In this document: piece after piece, positions 1 to 7,743 of the stretch
Numbering within the stretch: the stretch's first letter is position 1
Layout: each line of letters opens with the position of its first letter
Assembly: GCA_038316355.1 (NCBI GenBank)
Contig: JBBQAO010000005.1
Span: forward strand, 26,130 to 90,129
Source of the DNA: Ga0077527 sp038316355
GTDB lineage: Bacteria; Pseudomonadota; Gammaproteobacteria; Burkholderiales; SG8-41
Direction of reading: 5' to 3'
DNA: 64,000 nucleotides
Translations under genes and position numbers: made by a program
Notes under the pieces: model-generated
What the model was told of the DNA's origin: nothing
Seen by the model: the letters and a program-made list of their open reading frames with translations, nothing else
The model's database searches: none

Positions 1-395
1 TCGACCATTTTAAAGACGTCAATGACACGCTCGGACACGCCGTTGGTGACCAGTTGCTGCAATCGGTCGCGTAGCGCCTGAGAGCCTGCGTACGGGGCAC
101 GGCTGCGGTCGGTCGTAAGGGGGGGAGTTTGTGGTTCTGCTTTCCGAAGTCACGCATGCGGACCATGCTACCCGCAGCGCGGAAAAAATAATCGCTGCCA
201 TTGCCCTGGCTCACCGAATATCCGGGTACGAACTTCTGGTCACAGCGGGCATCGATATCAGCATCTACCGCTTAACGGATCAGACACGCAAACCCTGCCC
301 AAGTCAGCAGATGAAGCAATGTATCAGGCAAAATATCAGGAAAAAAACGGGCGCAACCATTACTGTTTTTCGCGGCACAAAATCAAAAACCACAC
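1..395 (+). pseudogene. GGDEF (diguanylate cyclase) domain pseudogene, 5' end outside window
   Basis: The first codons read DHFKDVNDTLGHAVGDQLLQ, the conserved first half of a GGDEF domain, and run into a TAG at 72. The same frame continues to a G-run at about 119-125 where the GG(D/E)EF signature should lie. There the frame shifts and an Asp codon appears to be lost. Domain homology resumes in the next frame from 128 (FVVLLSEVTHADHATRSAEK, then an ISIY-like strand). After a further shift near 320 it reads MYQAKYQEKNGRNHY, the usual C-terminal end of the domain. One nonsense codon and at least two frameshifts, one of them in the catalytic motif, mean it cannot make an active cyclase. The start and any sensory domain lie outside the window. 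Confidence 0.85.
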
Positions 396-491
396 GGTGG
401 CCAGTCCGTGGGAAATAGCGCTGGTCCCGGCCGCAGGAAAGCGGCAGAAAATCCGGTCAACTTCAGCGGCATGGCTGCGCCGCCCCTGGAA

Positions 492-815
492 TTACAACAA
501 TGTCTGCGACTCGCGTATCAGCACAATGGCATTATCCCTGGTCTTTGCAAGGTTGGTTGCAAAATCGCATCCGGCCTGACGTTCACTGAATGCTGCAAGT
601 GGATGCTCAAAATCCTTCGCATACACCTCCCATTGCCCGCCGGCGCTGTGCGCTACCAGCACAAATGGAGAATTCTCCTGATGCCCCGTAACGCCCGCAG
701 GCACGACCGCATCGGTTTTGCTGTCGACGAAGTTTGCGAGTGTTACACCCGGTATCAGACGGAGAATACCTGTGAAGAACTTCTTGATCGCCGGGGAATC
801 CAATGCGCTCTCCAT
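492..815 (-). CDS. Small hypothetical protein downstream of a CsbD-family gene
   Basis: The frame encodes 107 residues from an ATG at 815; a GTG one codon upstream is an alternative. I do not recognise the first half. The second half, around GGQWEVYAKDFEHPLAAF, reads like a short compact domain that places a trailing sequence after a W-E-V strand, somewhat like DUF2188 proteins, but this is only a resemblance. It starts 4 bases after the end of the CsbD-like gene on the same strand, so the two are probably co-transcribed. No signal peptide or membrane segment is visible. It lies in a decayed region next to a pseudogene and an IS remnant, so it may not be functional. Confidence 0.45.
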   Translation of the reverse strand: MESALDSPAIKKFFTGILRLIPGVTLANFVDSKTDAVVPAGVTGHQENSPFVLVAHSAGGQWEVYAKDFEHPLAAFSERQAGCDFATNLAKTRDNAIVLIRESQTLL

Positions 816-819
816 CACA

Positions 820-1041
820 TTACCGGCTGGAAGTATCCCAGCGGCGATTGCGATGCCAGAATTCCTTCAGCGCACGCTGCGTTTTTTCCTTGTTGACCCC
901 ATACAGTTCCTGCGCCCTGCCGGCCGACTGATCTCGCCTGCCTTCGGCCACAGCCCGCCGGTCTGCAATCATCTCGCCCCAGCGCTCACGCAATGCGCCG
1001 CTGAGCTGCTTCCACTTCCCTTCGATCCGGTCTTGGTTCAT
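820..1041 (-). CDS. CsbD family stress protein
   Basis: This 73-residue protein begins MNQDRIEGKWKQLSGALRE and continues with a WG-x-(I/L) segment, the hallmark of CsbD-family proteins. These are small charged helical proteins, often induced by general stress, with no known enzymatic activity. The ATG at 1041 was chosen over a longer open frame from 1137 for two reasons: family proteins start exactly at MN(Q/K)D, and a good GGGAGG ribosome-binding site lies about 9 bases upstream. The tail NRRWDTSSR is slightly longer than in many members. A small hypothetical gene follows on the same strand. Confidence 0.8.
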   Translation of the reverse strand: MNQDRIEGKWKQLSGALRERWGEMIADRRAVAEGRRDQSAGRAQELYGVNKEKTQRALKEFWHRNRRWDTSSR

Positions 1042-1178
1042 GTCAGCAACTTCCTCCCTTTGAGCAAAATCATCTGTACGCCAACGTACGGATGGCGCGT
1101 GTTGTATCTGGACCACCGGCACATTCACTGCGCTCATTCGGCGCGACCTTCGCCCAAAAACGCAGATCTCCGGGGTGT

Positions 1179-1854
1179 TTAGGGCCTGTTAGCCATCACT
1201 TCTGCAGATGCGTTGTGGCCAAAATCGGGCTTCTTTCCGGTGCGCGCGGTCTCCTCCTCTCGCGCTTTGATCTTTGCATCAAAGTCGGCTTGCTCCTGCG
1301 CAACGCGCTCGGCGGCGCGTGCGAGCATCTGTTTGACTTCGCCCTCCAGTTGCGCCTCGATCTTCTGCGCGTGCCCGTAGGACAGCGCGCTGTGGCGCGA
1401 GGCGTTGGCGTGGATCTTGGTGCCATCGAGCGCGATCGTGCCAAGCTTGAGCAACTTCATCTGCCGGGCGATACACAGCACCTGCACGAACAGCACCTCG
1501 ATCTCCTTCAGGAAGCGCTTGCGGAAGGTGCACAGCGAGTCATGGTCGGGTTGCTCGTCGGCGGCGATATAGCGAAAGGCGATCGACTCATGCGTCGCCG
1601 CCTCAATGCGCCGCCTTGATGCGCCGGCTCGAATCCACGCCCGTGGCGTAGCCGTAGATGAGCAAGCCGAGCATCACCGCCGGGTGATAGGCCGCCGAGC
1701 CCGTGCCACGATACTGCCGGGTGAGTGCCGACAGATCGAGTTGATCGACAATGTCGACCACGAAGTGCGCCAGGTGATCCCGGGGCAACCAATCCTCCAC
1801 CGACGGGGGCAGCAGAAACGGCGTTGCGCGATCTACCGCACGGAAATTGGCCAT
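1179..1854 (-). pseudogene. IS1182-like transposase remnant, frameshifted and missing the C-terminal half
   Basis: The N-terminus (MANFRAVDRATPFLLPPSVE, then YRGTGSAAYHPAVMLGLLIY) is the DUF772 domain of IS1182/IS5-type transposases. After ATGVDSSRRIKAAH the frame stops near 1603. Homology resumes in another frame (FRYIAADEQPDHDSL, visible at about 1510-1590) and then continues as RQMKLLKLGTIALDGTKIHA, which contains the first catalytic Asp of the DDE triad (LDGTKI). A short repeated motif near 1600-1615 looks like the cause of the shift. After the hinge region (EEETARTGKK) the coding sequence joins directly to the terminal repeat at 1227-1182, so the remaining DDE residues are deleted. It cannot be an active transposase. 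Confidence 0.85.
1182..1227 (-). repeat. IS end sequence shared with the inverted-repeat element at 14.0 kb
   Basis: A 46-base segment begins GGGCCTGTTA and ends GTTGTGGCCAAAATCG. It aligns without gaps to the arm of the element at 13995-14135 (reverse complement of 14091-14136), which begins GGGTCTGTTAACTATAG and ends with the same 16 bases. It directly abuts the truncated transposase, which suggests it is the right-hand end of the IS. I could not find a matching left-hand copy upstream of the transposase start. Confidence 0.6.
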
Positions 1855-1888
1855 GGCTGCACTCTCGGCATCATCAAACGGGACACAT

Positions 1889-1925
1889 CTATACCGGGAG
1901 TCCGTGGGTCGGTATAGGGAGAACT
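1889..1925. repeat. Short dispersed repeat, copy A, with hairpin arms
   Basis: The arms CTATACC and GGTATAG enclose a GGGAGTCCGTGGGTC loop upstream of the transposase remnant. It resembles the segment at 9913-9947. The possible role is unknown. Confidence 0.4.
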
Positions 1926-2024
1926 AAAACGTTATGCAGATCCGAAGCTAATTCTTGGGCCAAGTCATTGGGGGCTGAATTAATGACACGGCTGAACACG
2001 TGAATCCTCACTTCAGGATGCAGC

Positions 2025-2612
2025 TCAGTCAGCCATGATTTCACCGACTCCCATCGGCGTCATCGTTCCGTCGAGCCGCAGAATTGTACCGCTTCCCGAG
2101 GAGACGTAATTCCCGGTGATCGCTGAAATCGTAACCTGATGCGTGACCAGAACCACCGGCGGGCCGTCCACTGGCAGCGCTGCGAGGAACCTGCGCAGCG
2201 CGCTGATGTTGGCGTCGCGCGTGTCGGTAAGCTCGAAGAAAGAGTTGAGTGCTGGCAGCTCGGTCACCGTCCCGAGGTTGAGAAGCCGCGCGGTCTCCAG
2301 CGTCCGGCACCACTGGCTGGAATAAACCCGCGCGCGCGTGATGCCTGCCTGCGCGAGGCGCTGGCCCAGTACTGCCGCCTGCTGGCGGCCTGTCGCGTCG
2401 AGGTTGCGTTGCGTGGTGCAGTCGCCCAGGCGAAAGTTTGACGGATCGCCGACACCCGGTGCAACTGCGTGGCGCAATATCAGCACACGTCCGGGTTTGG
2501 CCAGTTCGGCCAAGGGCAAAGGCGTGGCCGCGAAAACGTGGCCGGCAAGCAACGCGAGGGTGCCGGCAGCAAACAGTTTCAAGTAATGCCTGACCGGGAA
2601 CAAGTTAATCAC
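2025..2612 (-). CDS. Secreted histidine phosphatase family protein
   Basis: The protein has 195 residues with an N-terminal signal peptide (hydrophobic LKLFAAGTLALLAGHVFAA, cleavage near residue 29). The phosphohistidine motif follows as LILRHAVAPG; the family's usual RHG is RHA here. The second catalytic His lies in LVTHQVTIS. This is the branch of the histidine acid phosphatase superfamily found in periplasmic SixA/PGM-like proteins, and the substrate cannot be told from the sequence. The start is a GTG at 2612 with an AGGAG site 7 bases upstream. It lies downstream of, and on the same strand as, the TetR-type regulator gene (56-base gap), so it could be part of that transcription unit. Confidence 0.85.
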   Translation of the reverse strand: MINLFPVRHYLKLFAAGTLALLAGHVFAATPLPLAELAKPGRVLILRHAVAPGVGDPSNFRLGDCTTQRNLDATGRQQAAVLGQRLAQAGITRARVYSSQWCRTLETARLLNLGTVTELPALNSFFELTDTRDANISALRRFLAALPVDGPPVVLVTHQVTISAITGNYVSSGSGTILRLDGTMTPMGVGEIMAD

Positions 2613-2668
2613 CAGTGACTCCTGAATACATTAATCAGCAGGCAGCCGGCAGCAGACCGGACCGTTCC

Positions 2669-3283
2669 TCAGTGGTTCGCGCGCGGCCGCAAACCGTCGA
2701 AAGTCGCGGCGACCATGGCCGCGACAATTTCATCGTGGTCCAGCTTGCCGTCGCGGAGCAGAAATTCCACCGTGGGATCGCAGGCCCGCGAGTAGAGCGT
2801 GTAGACAATCACTTCGTCGGGTACCGCAGCGGCAATGTGACCGGCACGGCGGGCCGCGGACACGAGTGCATGAAAACGCTTGTTCACACGCAAGGCGAGG
2901 GCTACGTATTCCAGATTGAGAATCAGGCTGCGCTGCAGCGCACGACTGGTGGACGGGAGATGCGGCATGCCACCGCGCAGGCGGTGCTGCAGCGACCAGC
3001 GCAGTATCTCTTCCAGCTTGCGCACTGCGGACCAGTCATCAGGCATGGCGTCGAGCACTTCCAGAGTTTGTCGCAGCAGACGCGACAACACTGCTGCTGC
3101 GAGCTTTTCCTTGGACGAGAAGTGTTTGTAGAGACTGCCTTTGGCGACACCGACCGCGGCGGCGACGTCTTCCATGGTCATCAGGTCGTAGCCCTTTTCC
3201 GACAACAGACCGTTGACGGCGTCGAGAATCGCCTCTTCGCGGAAATCAAATTGCTGTTTTCGAAACGGAATTTTGAATGTCAT
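2669..3283 (-). CDS. TetR family transcriptional regulator
   Basis: The protein has 204 residues. An N-terminal helix-turn-helix reads MTMEDVAAAVGVAKGSLYKH followed by FSSKEKL, the classic TetR signature, at residues 30-55. The C-terminal ligand domain is unique. The ATG at 3283 is preferred, although a TTG two codons upstream is possible; neither has a strong ribosome-binding site. The gene is divergent from the fasciclin gene, and the 135-base region between them should hold both promoters. That region contains a near-direct repeat, TATAAATCCAATGA at 3293 and TATAAATGACCAATGA at 3319, which may be operator sequence. TetR operators are usually palindromic, so this is tentative. Confidence 0.9.
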   Translation of the reverse strand: MTFKIPFRKQQFDFREEAILDAVNGLLSEKGYDLMTMEDVAAAVGVAKGSLYKHFSSKEKLAAAVLSRLLRQTLEVLDAMPDDWSAVRKLEEILRWSLQHRLRGGMPHLPSTSRALQRSLILNLEYVALALRVNKRFHALVSAARRAGHIAAAVPDEVIVYTLYSRACDPTVEFLLRDGKLDHDEIVAAMVAATFDGLRPRANH

Positions 3284-3292
3284 GGACAACAG

Positions 3293-3334
3293 TATAAATC
3301 CAATGAACTAAGCAGTTTTATAAATGACCAATGA
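3293..3334. promoter_or_regulatory. Imperfect direct repeat in the TetR/fasciclin intergenic region
   Basis: Two AT-rich copies, TATAAAT followed by (GA)CCAATGA, start at 3293 and 3319, 26 bases apart, between divergent genes. The position fits regulatory sites for either gene. No family consensus was matched. Confidence 0.3.
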
Positions 3335-3418
3335 GTCACAAACTGACCGGCTTGTATGAACAGTAGTTCCATCGGCAGCTTGTTAATTTTATTTATCATT
3401 TAAATCAAGGAGTTAATT

Positions 3419-3889
3419 ATGTCTGTTTCACGTTCCCTCCGCGCCCTGTGCGCGGGTGCAGTTCTCGCCGTATCGTCGCTCGCGTCCGCAGCGACCGACA
3501 TCGTTGATACCGCTGTTTCGGCGGGCAGCTTCAAAACCCTGGTTGCCGCAGTTCAGGCTGCCGGTCTCGTCGACACGCTGAAGGGACCCGGCCCGTTCAC
3601 CGTGTTTGCCCCCACCGATGCGGCGTTCGCCAAGATCCCGAAAGCGCAGCTCGACGCGCTGCTCGCGGACAAAGCCAAGCTGACGGCCGTGCTGACCTAC
3701 CATGTGGTTCCGGGTATCGTGATGGCCAAGGATGTCAAAGCGGGCAATGCGCCGACAGTCAACGGCAAGGCGCTGAGCATCACGACCACCGGTGGTAACG
3801 TCATGGTGAACAAGTCGAAGGTCGTCAAGACCGACGTCGTAGCTTCCAATGGCGTGATTCACGCCGTCGACACGGTCATACTGCCGTAA
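3419..3889 (+). CDS. Secreted fasciclin (FAS1) domain protein
   Basis: The 156-residue protein has a signal peptide (LCAGAVLAVSSLASAA, cleavage near residue 24) and a single FAS1 domain filling the rest. The hallmarks are visible: the H1-like block GPFTVFAPTDAAFAKIP, the YHVVPG segment, and the H2-like block NGVIHAVDTVILP at the very C-terminus. FAS1 proteins are extracellular or periplasmic adhesion-type domains. In bacteria, single-domain versions recur beside light- and singlet-oxygen-induced genes. The start ATG has an AAGGAG site 7 bases upstream. A GC-rich hairpin separates it from the SOUL gene downstream, and the run of neighbouring genes suggests a stress role. Confidence 0.93.
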   Translation: MSVSRSLRALCAGAVLAVSSLASAATDIVDTAVSAGSFKTLVAAVQAAGLVDTLKGPGPFTVFAPTDAAFAKIPKAQLDALLADKAKLTAVLTYHVVPGIVMAKDVKAGNAPTVNGKALSITTTGGNVMVNKSKVVKTDVVASNGVIHAVDTVILP

Positions 3890-3921
3890 GCGCCACAGCA
3901 CATAACAAAGCAATTTGTAGT

Positions 3922-3954
3922 GTCGCGTCCCCCGCGTGAGCGGGCGGATGCGAC
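3922..3954 (+). other. Strong GC-rich hairpin between the fasciclin and SOUL genes
   Basis: Complementary arms GTCGCGTCCCCCGC and GCGGGCGGATGCGAC enclose a GTGA loop. No T-run follows, so it is not a standard intrinsic terminator. It may stabilise the upstream mRNA or partly reduce read-through. Confidence 0.5.
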
Positions 3955-3978
3955 TGTCATTTCAGATTGGAGCCGTGC

Positions 3979-4602
3979 ATGCTGTATCGAAAAATACTGA
4001 TCTTTATCGCCATGATGGTGACAGGATTGCCTGCGATGGCCATTGAAGAACCGCAATACCGTGTGCGCGAGACGATAGGTCCCATCGAGGTGCGCGAATA
4101 CGCGCCCTACCTCGTGGCGGAGACCCGCGTGGCCGCACCTTTCGAGCAAGCCGGCAACGAGGCCTTTTCCATACTCGCCGGCTACATTTTCGGTAACAAC
4201 CGCAGCCAGCAGAAAATGGAAATGACCGCACCCGTCAGCCAGAGACCTGCCGGTGAAAAGATTGAAATGACCGCACCGGTGGCACAGAGCAAAGCGCAAG
4301 GGGCTGACGAGGCCTACGTGTTTTCGTTCACGATGCCGGCACGTTTTACGCGCGCCACCCTGCCTGAGCCTTCGGACAAACGCGTATTGATACGTGAAAT
4401 GCCGGCTCGCGTGATGGCGGCGCTGTCGTTCTCCGGCACCTGGAGTCAGGCGCGTTATGCGGAGCACGAATCGCAATTGCTGGACGCGGTACGCGCCGCC
4501 GGTCTGAAACCGGCAGGCGAGCCGGTGTTTGCACGCTACAACTCCCCGTTTACCCTGTGGTTCCTGCGCCGCAACGAAGTCATGGTCGAAATCCAGCCAT
4601 AA
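3979..4602 (+). CDS. SOUL-family heme-binding protein, probably exported
   Basis: The protein has 207 residues. A hydrophobic N-terminus (KILIFIAMMVTGLPAMA) looks like a signal peptide. The SOUL domain follows: an IEVREYAPYLVAET strand, then two KMEMTAPV-type blocks (QKMEMTAPV and KIEMTAPV), which are diagnostic for the family, and a C-terminal FARYNSPFTLWFLRRNEVMV segment. The known family binds heme or tetrapyrroles. The ATG at 3979 is chosen over a TTG at 3967 because GGAG lies 7 bases before it. The gene ends 13 bases before the FAD oxidoreductase start, so an operon is likely. In many proteobacteria SOUL genes accompany photolyase/LitR-type clusters. Confidence 0.92.
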   Translation: MLYRKILIFIAMMVTGLPAMAIEEPQYRVRETIGPIEVREYAPYLVAETRVAAPFEQAGNEAFSILAGYIFGNNRSQQKMEMTAPVSQRPAGEKIEMTAPVAQSKAQGADEAYVFSFTMPARFTRATLPEPSDKRVLIREMPARVMAALSFSGTWSQARYAEHESQLLDAVRAAGLKPAGEPVFARYNSPFTLWFLRRNEVMVEIQP

Positions 4603-4615
4603 CGAACCATCCGTC

Positions 4616-5614
4616 GTGAGCGCAAAAAAATCCTCAGCACCGGCCATTGCCATCATCGGCGCCGGCATGGCCGGTCTGACCTGCGCACAGCAGTTGCAGT
4701 CGCGCGGCTACCGACCGGTGGTGTTCGAAAAAGGGCGCGGCCCTGGCGGCCGGCTTGCCACGCGTCGAGCCGGCGATGCACTGGCTTTTGATCACGGCGC
4801 ACAATACGTCACCGCCCACACTGCCGCATTTCAATCGGCAATGCTGCAGGCCATTGAATCCGGCGCTGCCGGCCACTGGCGCCCGTCGGGAGCCGCGGCA
4901 GCAGACTGGCTGGTGGGCACACCGGCGATGAACGCAATAATCAGGCCGCTGGCAGGCGGGCTCGATGTCCGCGCGGCCACCACTGTTACCGCGGTTGCAC
5001 GCAGCGCGGAAGGCTGGCTGGTGCATACCGCCACGCACGACGCCGGCGAACCATTCGACATCATCGTCAGCACTGTCCCTGCGCCACAGGCCGCCATACT
5101 TTTCGCTGCAGAGATTGTAGTTGCACAGGCGCTGGACCGTGTAGTGATGGCGCCCTGCTGGGCGCTGATGGTGGCCTTTGCAACACCAGTCGCTGGCGGT
5201 GCAGATGTTTTTCAGTCCGAATCCGCCGATCTCGCATGGATGGCACGCAACAGCTCCAAGCCGGGTCGCAACAGCACGCAAGAATGCTGGGTGATTCACG
5301 CCAGCCCCGCTTGGAGTGCCCGCCATCTGGAGCTGGAACGCGGACAGGCTGCAGAGAAGATAATCGAAATGCTGCCACGCGCGTTCGATTGCGCGTTGCC
5401 GCGGATCGCACAGTCATCCGCGCACCGCTGGCGTTACGCCCGCACGACCACACCTTTGGGTGCAGCCTTTGTTTCCAGCGAGGACCGCAGGCTGTTTGTC
5501 GGCGGCGACTGGTGCCTGGGCGCGCGGGTCGAGTGTGCGTTTGAGAGCGGCCAGGCCATCGCCGCGGCATTGACCAGCACGCCGGATGAAGCCCATGACA
5601 CCAGCTCAGCCTGA
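4616..5614 (+). CDS. Renalase-like FAD/NAD(P)-dependent oxidoreductase
   Basis: The 332-residue protein begins with a Rossmann dinucleotide-binding fold (IAIIGAGMAGLTCAQQL). The family motif EKGRGPGGRLATRR and the FDHGAQYVTA segment follow, both typical of renalase-like flavoproteins (COG3380 type). The C-terminal FAD-binding segment LFVGGDWCLGARVECAFESG closes the fold. The physiological substrate of bacterial members is mostly unknown. The GTG at 4616 is the most sensible start, because the open frame upstream overlaps the SOUL gene. The 3' end overlaps the next SDR gene by 29 bases, which implies translational coupling. Confidence 0.9.
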   Translation: MSAKKSSAPAIAIIGAGMAGLTCAQQLQSRGYRPVVFEKGRGPGGRLATRRAGDALAFDHGAQYVTAHTAAFQSAMLQAIESGAAGHWRPSGAAAADWLVGTPAMNAIIRPLAGGLDVRAATTVTAVARSAEGWLVHTATHDAGEPFDIIVSTVPAPQAAILFAAEIVVAQALDRVVMAPCWALMVAFATPVAGGADVFQSESADLAWMARNSSKPGRNSTQECWVIHASPAWSARHLELERGQAAEKIIEMLPRAFDCALPRIAQSSAHRWRYARTTTPLGAAFVSSEDRRLFVGGDWCLGARVECAFESGQAIAAALTSTPDEAHDTSSA

Positions 5615-6368
5615 AACACCGCTTGCGTTGTCATCCTTCGGCGCGGATTTGAATGTGGCCGTCATCGGCGCATCCGGCGGCATCGGTCGCGCACTGGCTG
5701 ACGATCTGGCGCAGTGTCCCACCGTTGCCCAGGTCTTTCGCCTGTCGCGGTCACATTTGCAGTCCGTCGGCAACAAGGACCGTTGCCTGTCACTCGACCT
5801 CGAGGATGAAACCTCCATCAGCGACGCGGCGGCGGAGATCAAAAAGTCTGCGCGGATGCTCCACCTGGTCGTGGTGGCGACCGGCATCCTCCACGTCAAC
5901 GACCAGCTCCAGCCCGAAAAAACCTGGCGCAGCCTTGAGGGCCGTACTCTCGAAACCGCATTCCGTATCAACACCTTCGGTCCCGCGCTGGTGGCCAAAC
6001 ACTTCCTGCCGCTGCTCGCCAGGGACAGAAAATCGGTTTTTGCCGCGCTCTCGGCCCGCGTCGGCAGTATCAGCGACAACCGCCTCGGTGGCTGGTACGC
6101 CTACCGCGCGTCCAAGGCGGCACTCAACATGCTGATCAAGACGCTGTCGATCGAGCTGGCGCGGCGCAATCCCGACGCGCTTTGTGTCGGACTGCATCCG
6201 GGCACAGTGGATACGGGTCTGTCCAAACCCTTTCAGACCGGCGTGCCGGAAGACAAACTGTTCACACCGGCGCGGTCAGCACGACATCTGCTGCAGGTGC
6301 TGGACCGGCTCTCGCCGGATCACACCGGGGGACTTTATGCCTGGGATGGCCAGCCCATTCCCTTTTAG
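5586..6368 (+). CDS. Short-chain dehydrogenase, C-factor-like
   Basis: The 260-residue SDR has a nucleotide-binding GASGGIG motif near residue 28 and the catalytic Tyr-x-x-x-Lys as YRASK in the segment WYAYRASKAALNMLI. The Ser of the active site lies in AALSARVGS. The overall pattern matches the C-factor/CsgA-like SDR group that often sits beside a renalase-like oxidoreductase in light-response loci. The start overlaps the preceding gene by 29 bases; an ATG at 5595 is an alternative. The substrate is not predictable. Confidence 0.88.
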   Translation: MKPMTPAQPETPLALSSFGADLNVAVIGASGGIGRALADDLAQCPTVAQVFRLSRSHLQSVGNKDRCLSLDLEDETSISDAAAEIKKSARMLHLVVVATGILHVNDQLQPEKTWRSLEGRTLETAFRINTFGPALVAKHFLPLLARDRKSVFAALSARVGSISDNRLGGWYAYRASKAALNMLIKTLSIELARRNPDALCVGLHPGTVDTGLSKPFQTGVPEDKLFTPARSARHLLQVLDRLSPDHTGGLYAWDGQPIPF

Positions 6369-6390
6369 CCGGGCAAATGCCGCAGGTGAC

Positions 6391-6588
6391 TCAGTGATTG
6401 CCGCTGTCGGTCTGGCCTGCCGGCGATGCGGCTTGCGGAGTTGCGGCTTTCGGAGTTTCCAATTGCGGGGACGACATCTTGTTGCCGTCCCATTTCTGCC
6501 CACACCAGCATTCACCTTGGGGGTTGATGATGCACACGCCTGAACCACAGCATCTTGGATCTTCGGTCATTTTTGGATCTTCGTTCAT
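6391..6588 (-). CDS. Small Cys-rich protein of unknown function
   Basis: This 65-residue protein has a compact core CCGSGVCIINPQGECWCGQK containing five cysteines, followed by a low-complexity Pro/Thr/Ala tail (residues 38-58). Cys spacing CC-x4-C-x7-C-x-C suggests metal binding or disulphides. No signal peptide is visible. A strong GGAGGA site lies 6 bases before the ATG, which argues that the gene is real although it runs against the flanking + strand genes. I do not recognise a named family. Confidence 0.7.
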   Translation of the reverse strand: MNEDPKMTEDPRCCGSGVCIINPQGECWCGQKWDGNKMSSPQLETPKAATPQAASPAGQTDSGNH

Positions 6589-6671
6589 GATGGTCCTCCA
6601 TAAAACAAGCAGTGATGTTGAATTTTCCCGGTGGAATCACGCCATGTATTCACGTGGGCGGCAAGGATGAC

Positions 6672-7061
6672 ATGGAAAGTCTGACAATTTATTACGACGG
6701 GCAATGCCCCTTGTGCCAAGCGGAAATTCACCTGCTGCGTGCACGTAATCACCGCGGCCTGCTGCGTTTTGAGGACCTCGCCGCTCCCGCCTTTGATGAG
6801 CACTCGCACCGCATATCCTGTGTTGCAGCACTCGAACGCATTCACGGCCGCCTTGACAGCGGCGCACTGCTGACCGGTGTGAGCGTGTTTGCGGAAGCCT
6901 ATCGCCGTGCCGATCTGCCGACGCTGGCGTGGTTGTTTTCGCGGCCATGGCTCGCGCCGGCACTGAACCCGGCCTATCAACTGTTCGTGAAATACCGTCA
7001 CGCCATTTCCCGAACAGTGGGTCCGCCCCTGTTGCGTCTGGCGCGGCGAATATATCGATAA
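6672..7061 (+). CDS. DCC family (DUF393) thiol-oxidoreductase-like protein
   Basis: The 129-residue protein begins MESLTIYYDGQCPLCQAEIH and so carries the YDGxCxxC motif that defines DUF393, a thioredoxin-like fold thought to act on disulphides. The internal block of Arg/His-rich helices and the C-terminal Leu-rich segment match the family. The ATG at 6672 is preferred because AAGGA lies just upstream; an upstream frame from 6612 is open but less likely. It is one of several genes that recur beside photolyase/LitR-type genes. Confidence 0.88.
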   Translation: MESLTIYYDGQCPLCQAEIHLLRARNHRGLLRFEDLAAPAFDEHSHRISCVAALERIHGRLDSGALLTGVSVFAEAYRRADLPTLAWLFSRPWLAPALNPAYQLFVKYRHAISRTVGPPLLRLARRIYR

Positions 7062-7082
7062 CAAATTGTTTTTAAACATAAA

Positions 7083-7358
7083 TTAATTTGTTACCCCTGA
7101 CTCGCCCGACGCCTCGTAGCCGCGCTGCAAAGCCGCGCCCAAGGGACTGATCGGGGGCTGGAAACGCGGACGTCGGCGCACGGTGGATTCCACGATGGCG
7201 AGCAGCTTTCTGGCGTAGCCCCTGCGTCGATGCGCGTTGTTGACGAATATATATTCGACTTCGCCATTTTGCGTGTAGCGGCAGTACGCGATGGTGGTGT
7301 TCACATCGGTAATGGTGACAATGCCGGGCGTGTGATTGACGTTGGCGTTCACTGGCAA
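7083..7358 (-). CDS. Short GNAT-type acetyltransferase
   Basis: This 91-residue protein has the segment VEYIFVNNAHRRRGYARKLL. This matches the acetyl-CoA-binding motif A of small GNAT proteins, with an R-R-x-G-x-A/G pyrophosphate loop. Members of this short class are often found as YjdJ-like stand-alone domains. The start is a TTG at 7358 or a GTG at 7352, both overlapping or abutting the stop of the upstream VOC gene at 7361, which implies coupled translation. The acceptor is unknown. Confidence 0.75.
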   Translation of the reverse strand: MPVNANVNHTPGIVTITDVNTTIAYCRYTQNGEVEYIFVNNAHRRRGYARKLLAIVESTVRRRPRFQPPISPLGAALQRGYEASGESGVTN

Positions 7359-7360
7359 TT

Positions 7361-7672
7361 TCAGACCAATGCCGTCAGCGCATTTTTCTGCATCACTTCG
7401 ATGACGTTGCCGAAGGGATCCTGCACATAAACCGAAGCCGTGCCGTCACGATGGCGCTTCAGCGGGCCGAATGTCTCCGCGTTCGGCCGCTCGATGGCAA
7501 TATGCGGCGGGTGCTGGCCGGGCGACACCAGTGCGAGATCGATGTTGCCGAAGCGCAGCATCGCCCAAGTCTGGTCTTCATAAATGGTTTCAACCTCGAA
7601 CTGGCCGCGATACCACGCCAGAGCCTGCGCGATGTCGGGGACAGTCAGGGCAATATGATGCAGTCGATCCAT
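7361..7672 (-). CDS. VOC (glyoxalase/bleomycin resistance) family protein
   Basis: The 103-residue protein opens MDRLHHIALTVPDIAQALAW, the first beta-alpha-beta module of a vicinal oxygen chelate domain with its metal His. It ends DPFGNVIEVMQK with the metal Glu. It is a single-module protein that probably dimerises to form a metal site. The substrate is unknown. An AGAGGA site lies 9 bases upstream of the ATG. The GNAT gene follows on the same strand with a 2-base gap from the stop. Confidence 0.88.
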   Translation of the reverse strand: MDRLHHIALTVPDIAQALAWYRGQFEVETIYEDQTWAMLRFGNIDLALVSPGQHPPHIAIERPNAETFGPLKRHRDGTASVYVQDPFGNVIEVMQKNALTALV

Positions 7673-7743
7673 GAGAAATCCTCTTCTTGCTTGTCTGTGC
7701 AGTCAGAACGCAGCTGTGCGCCAGGAAATCGACTGTGCGTCGG

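Noticed and set aside
492..1041. A prophage or toxin pair at the left edge
   Set aside because: Only a CsbD-type protein and a small unknown were found, with no toxin, integrase or phage gene.
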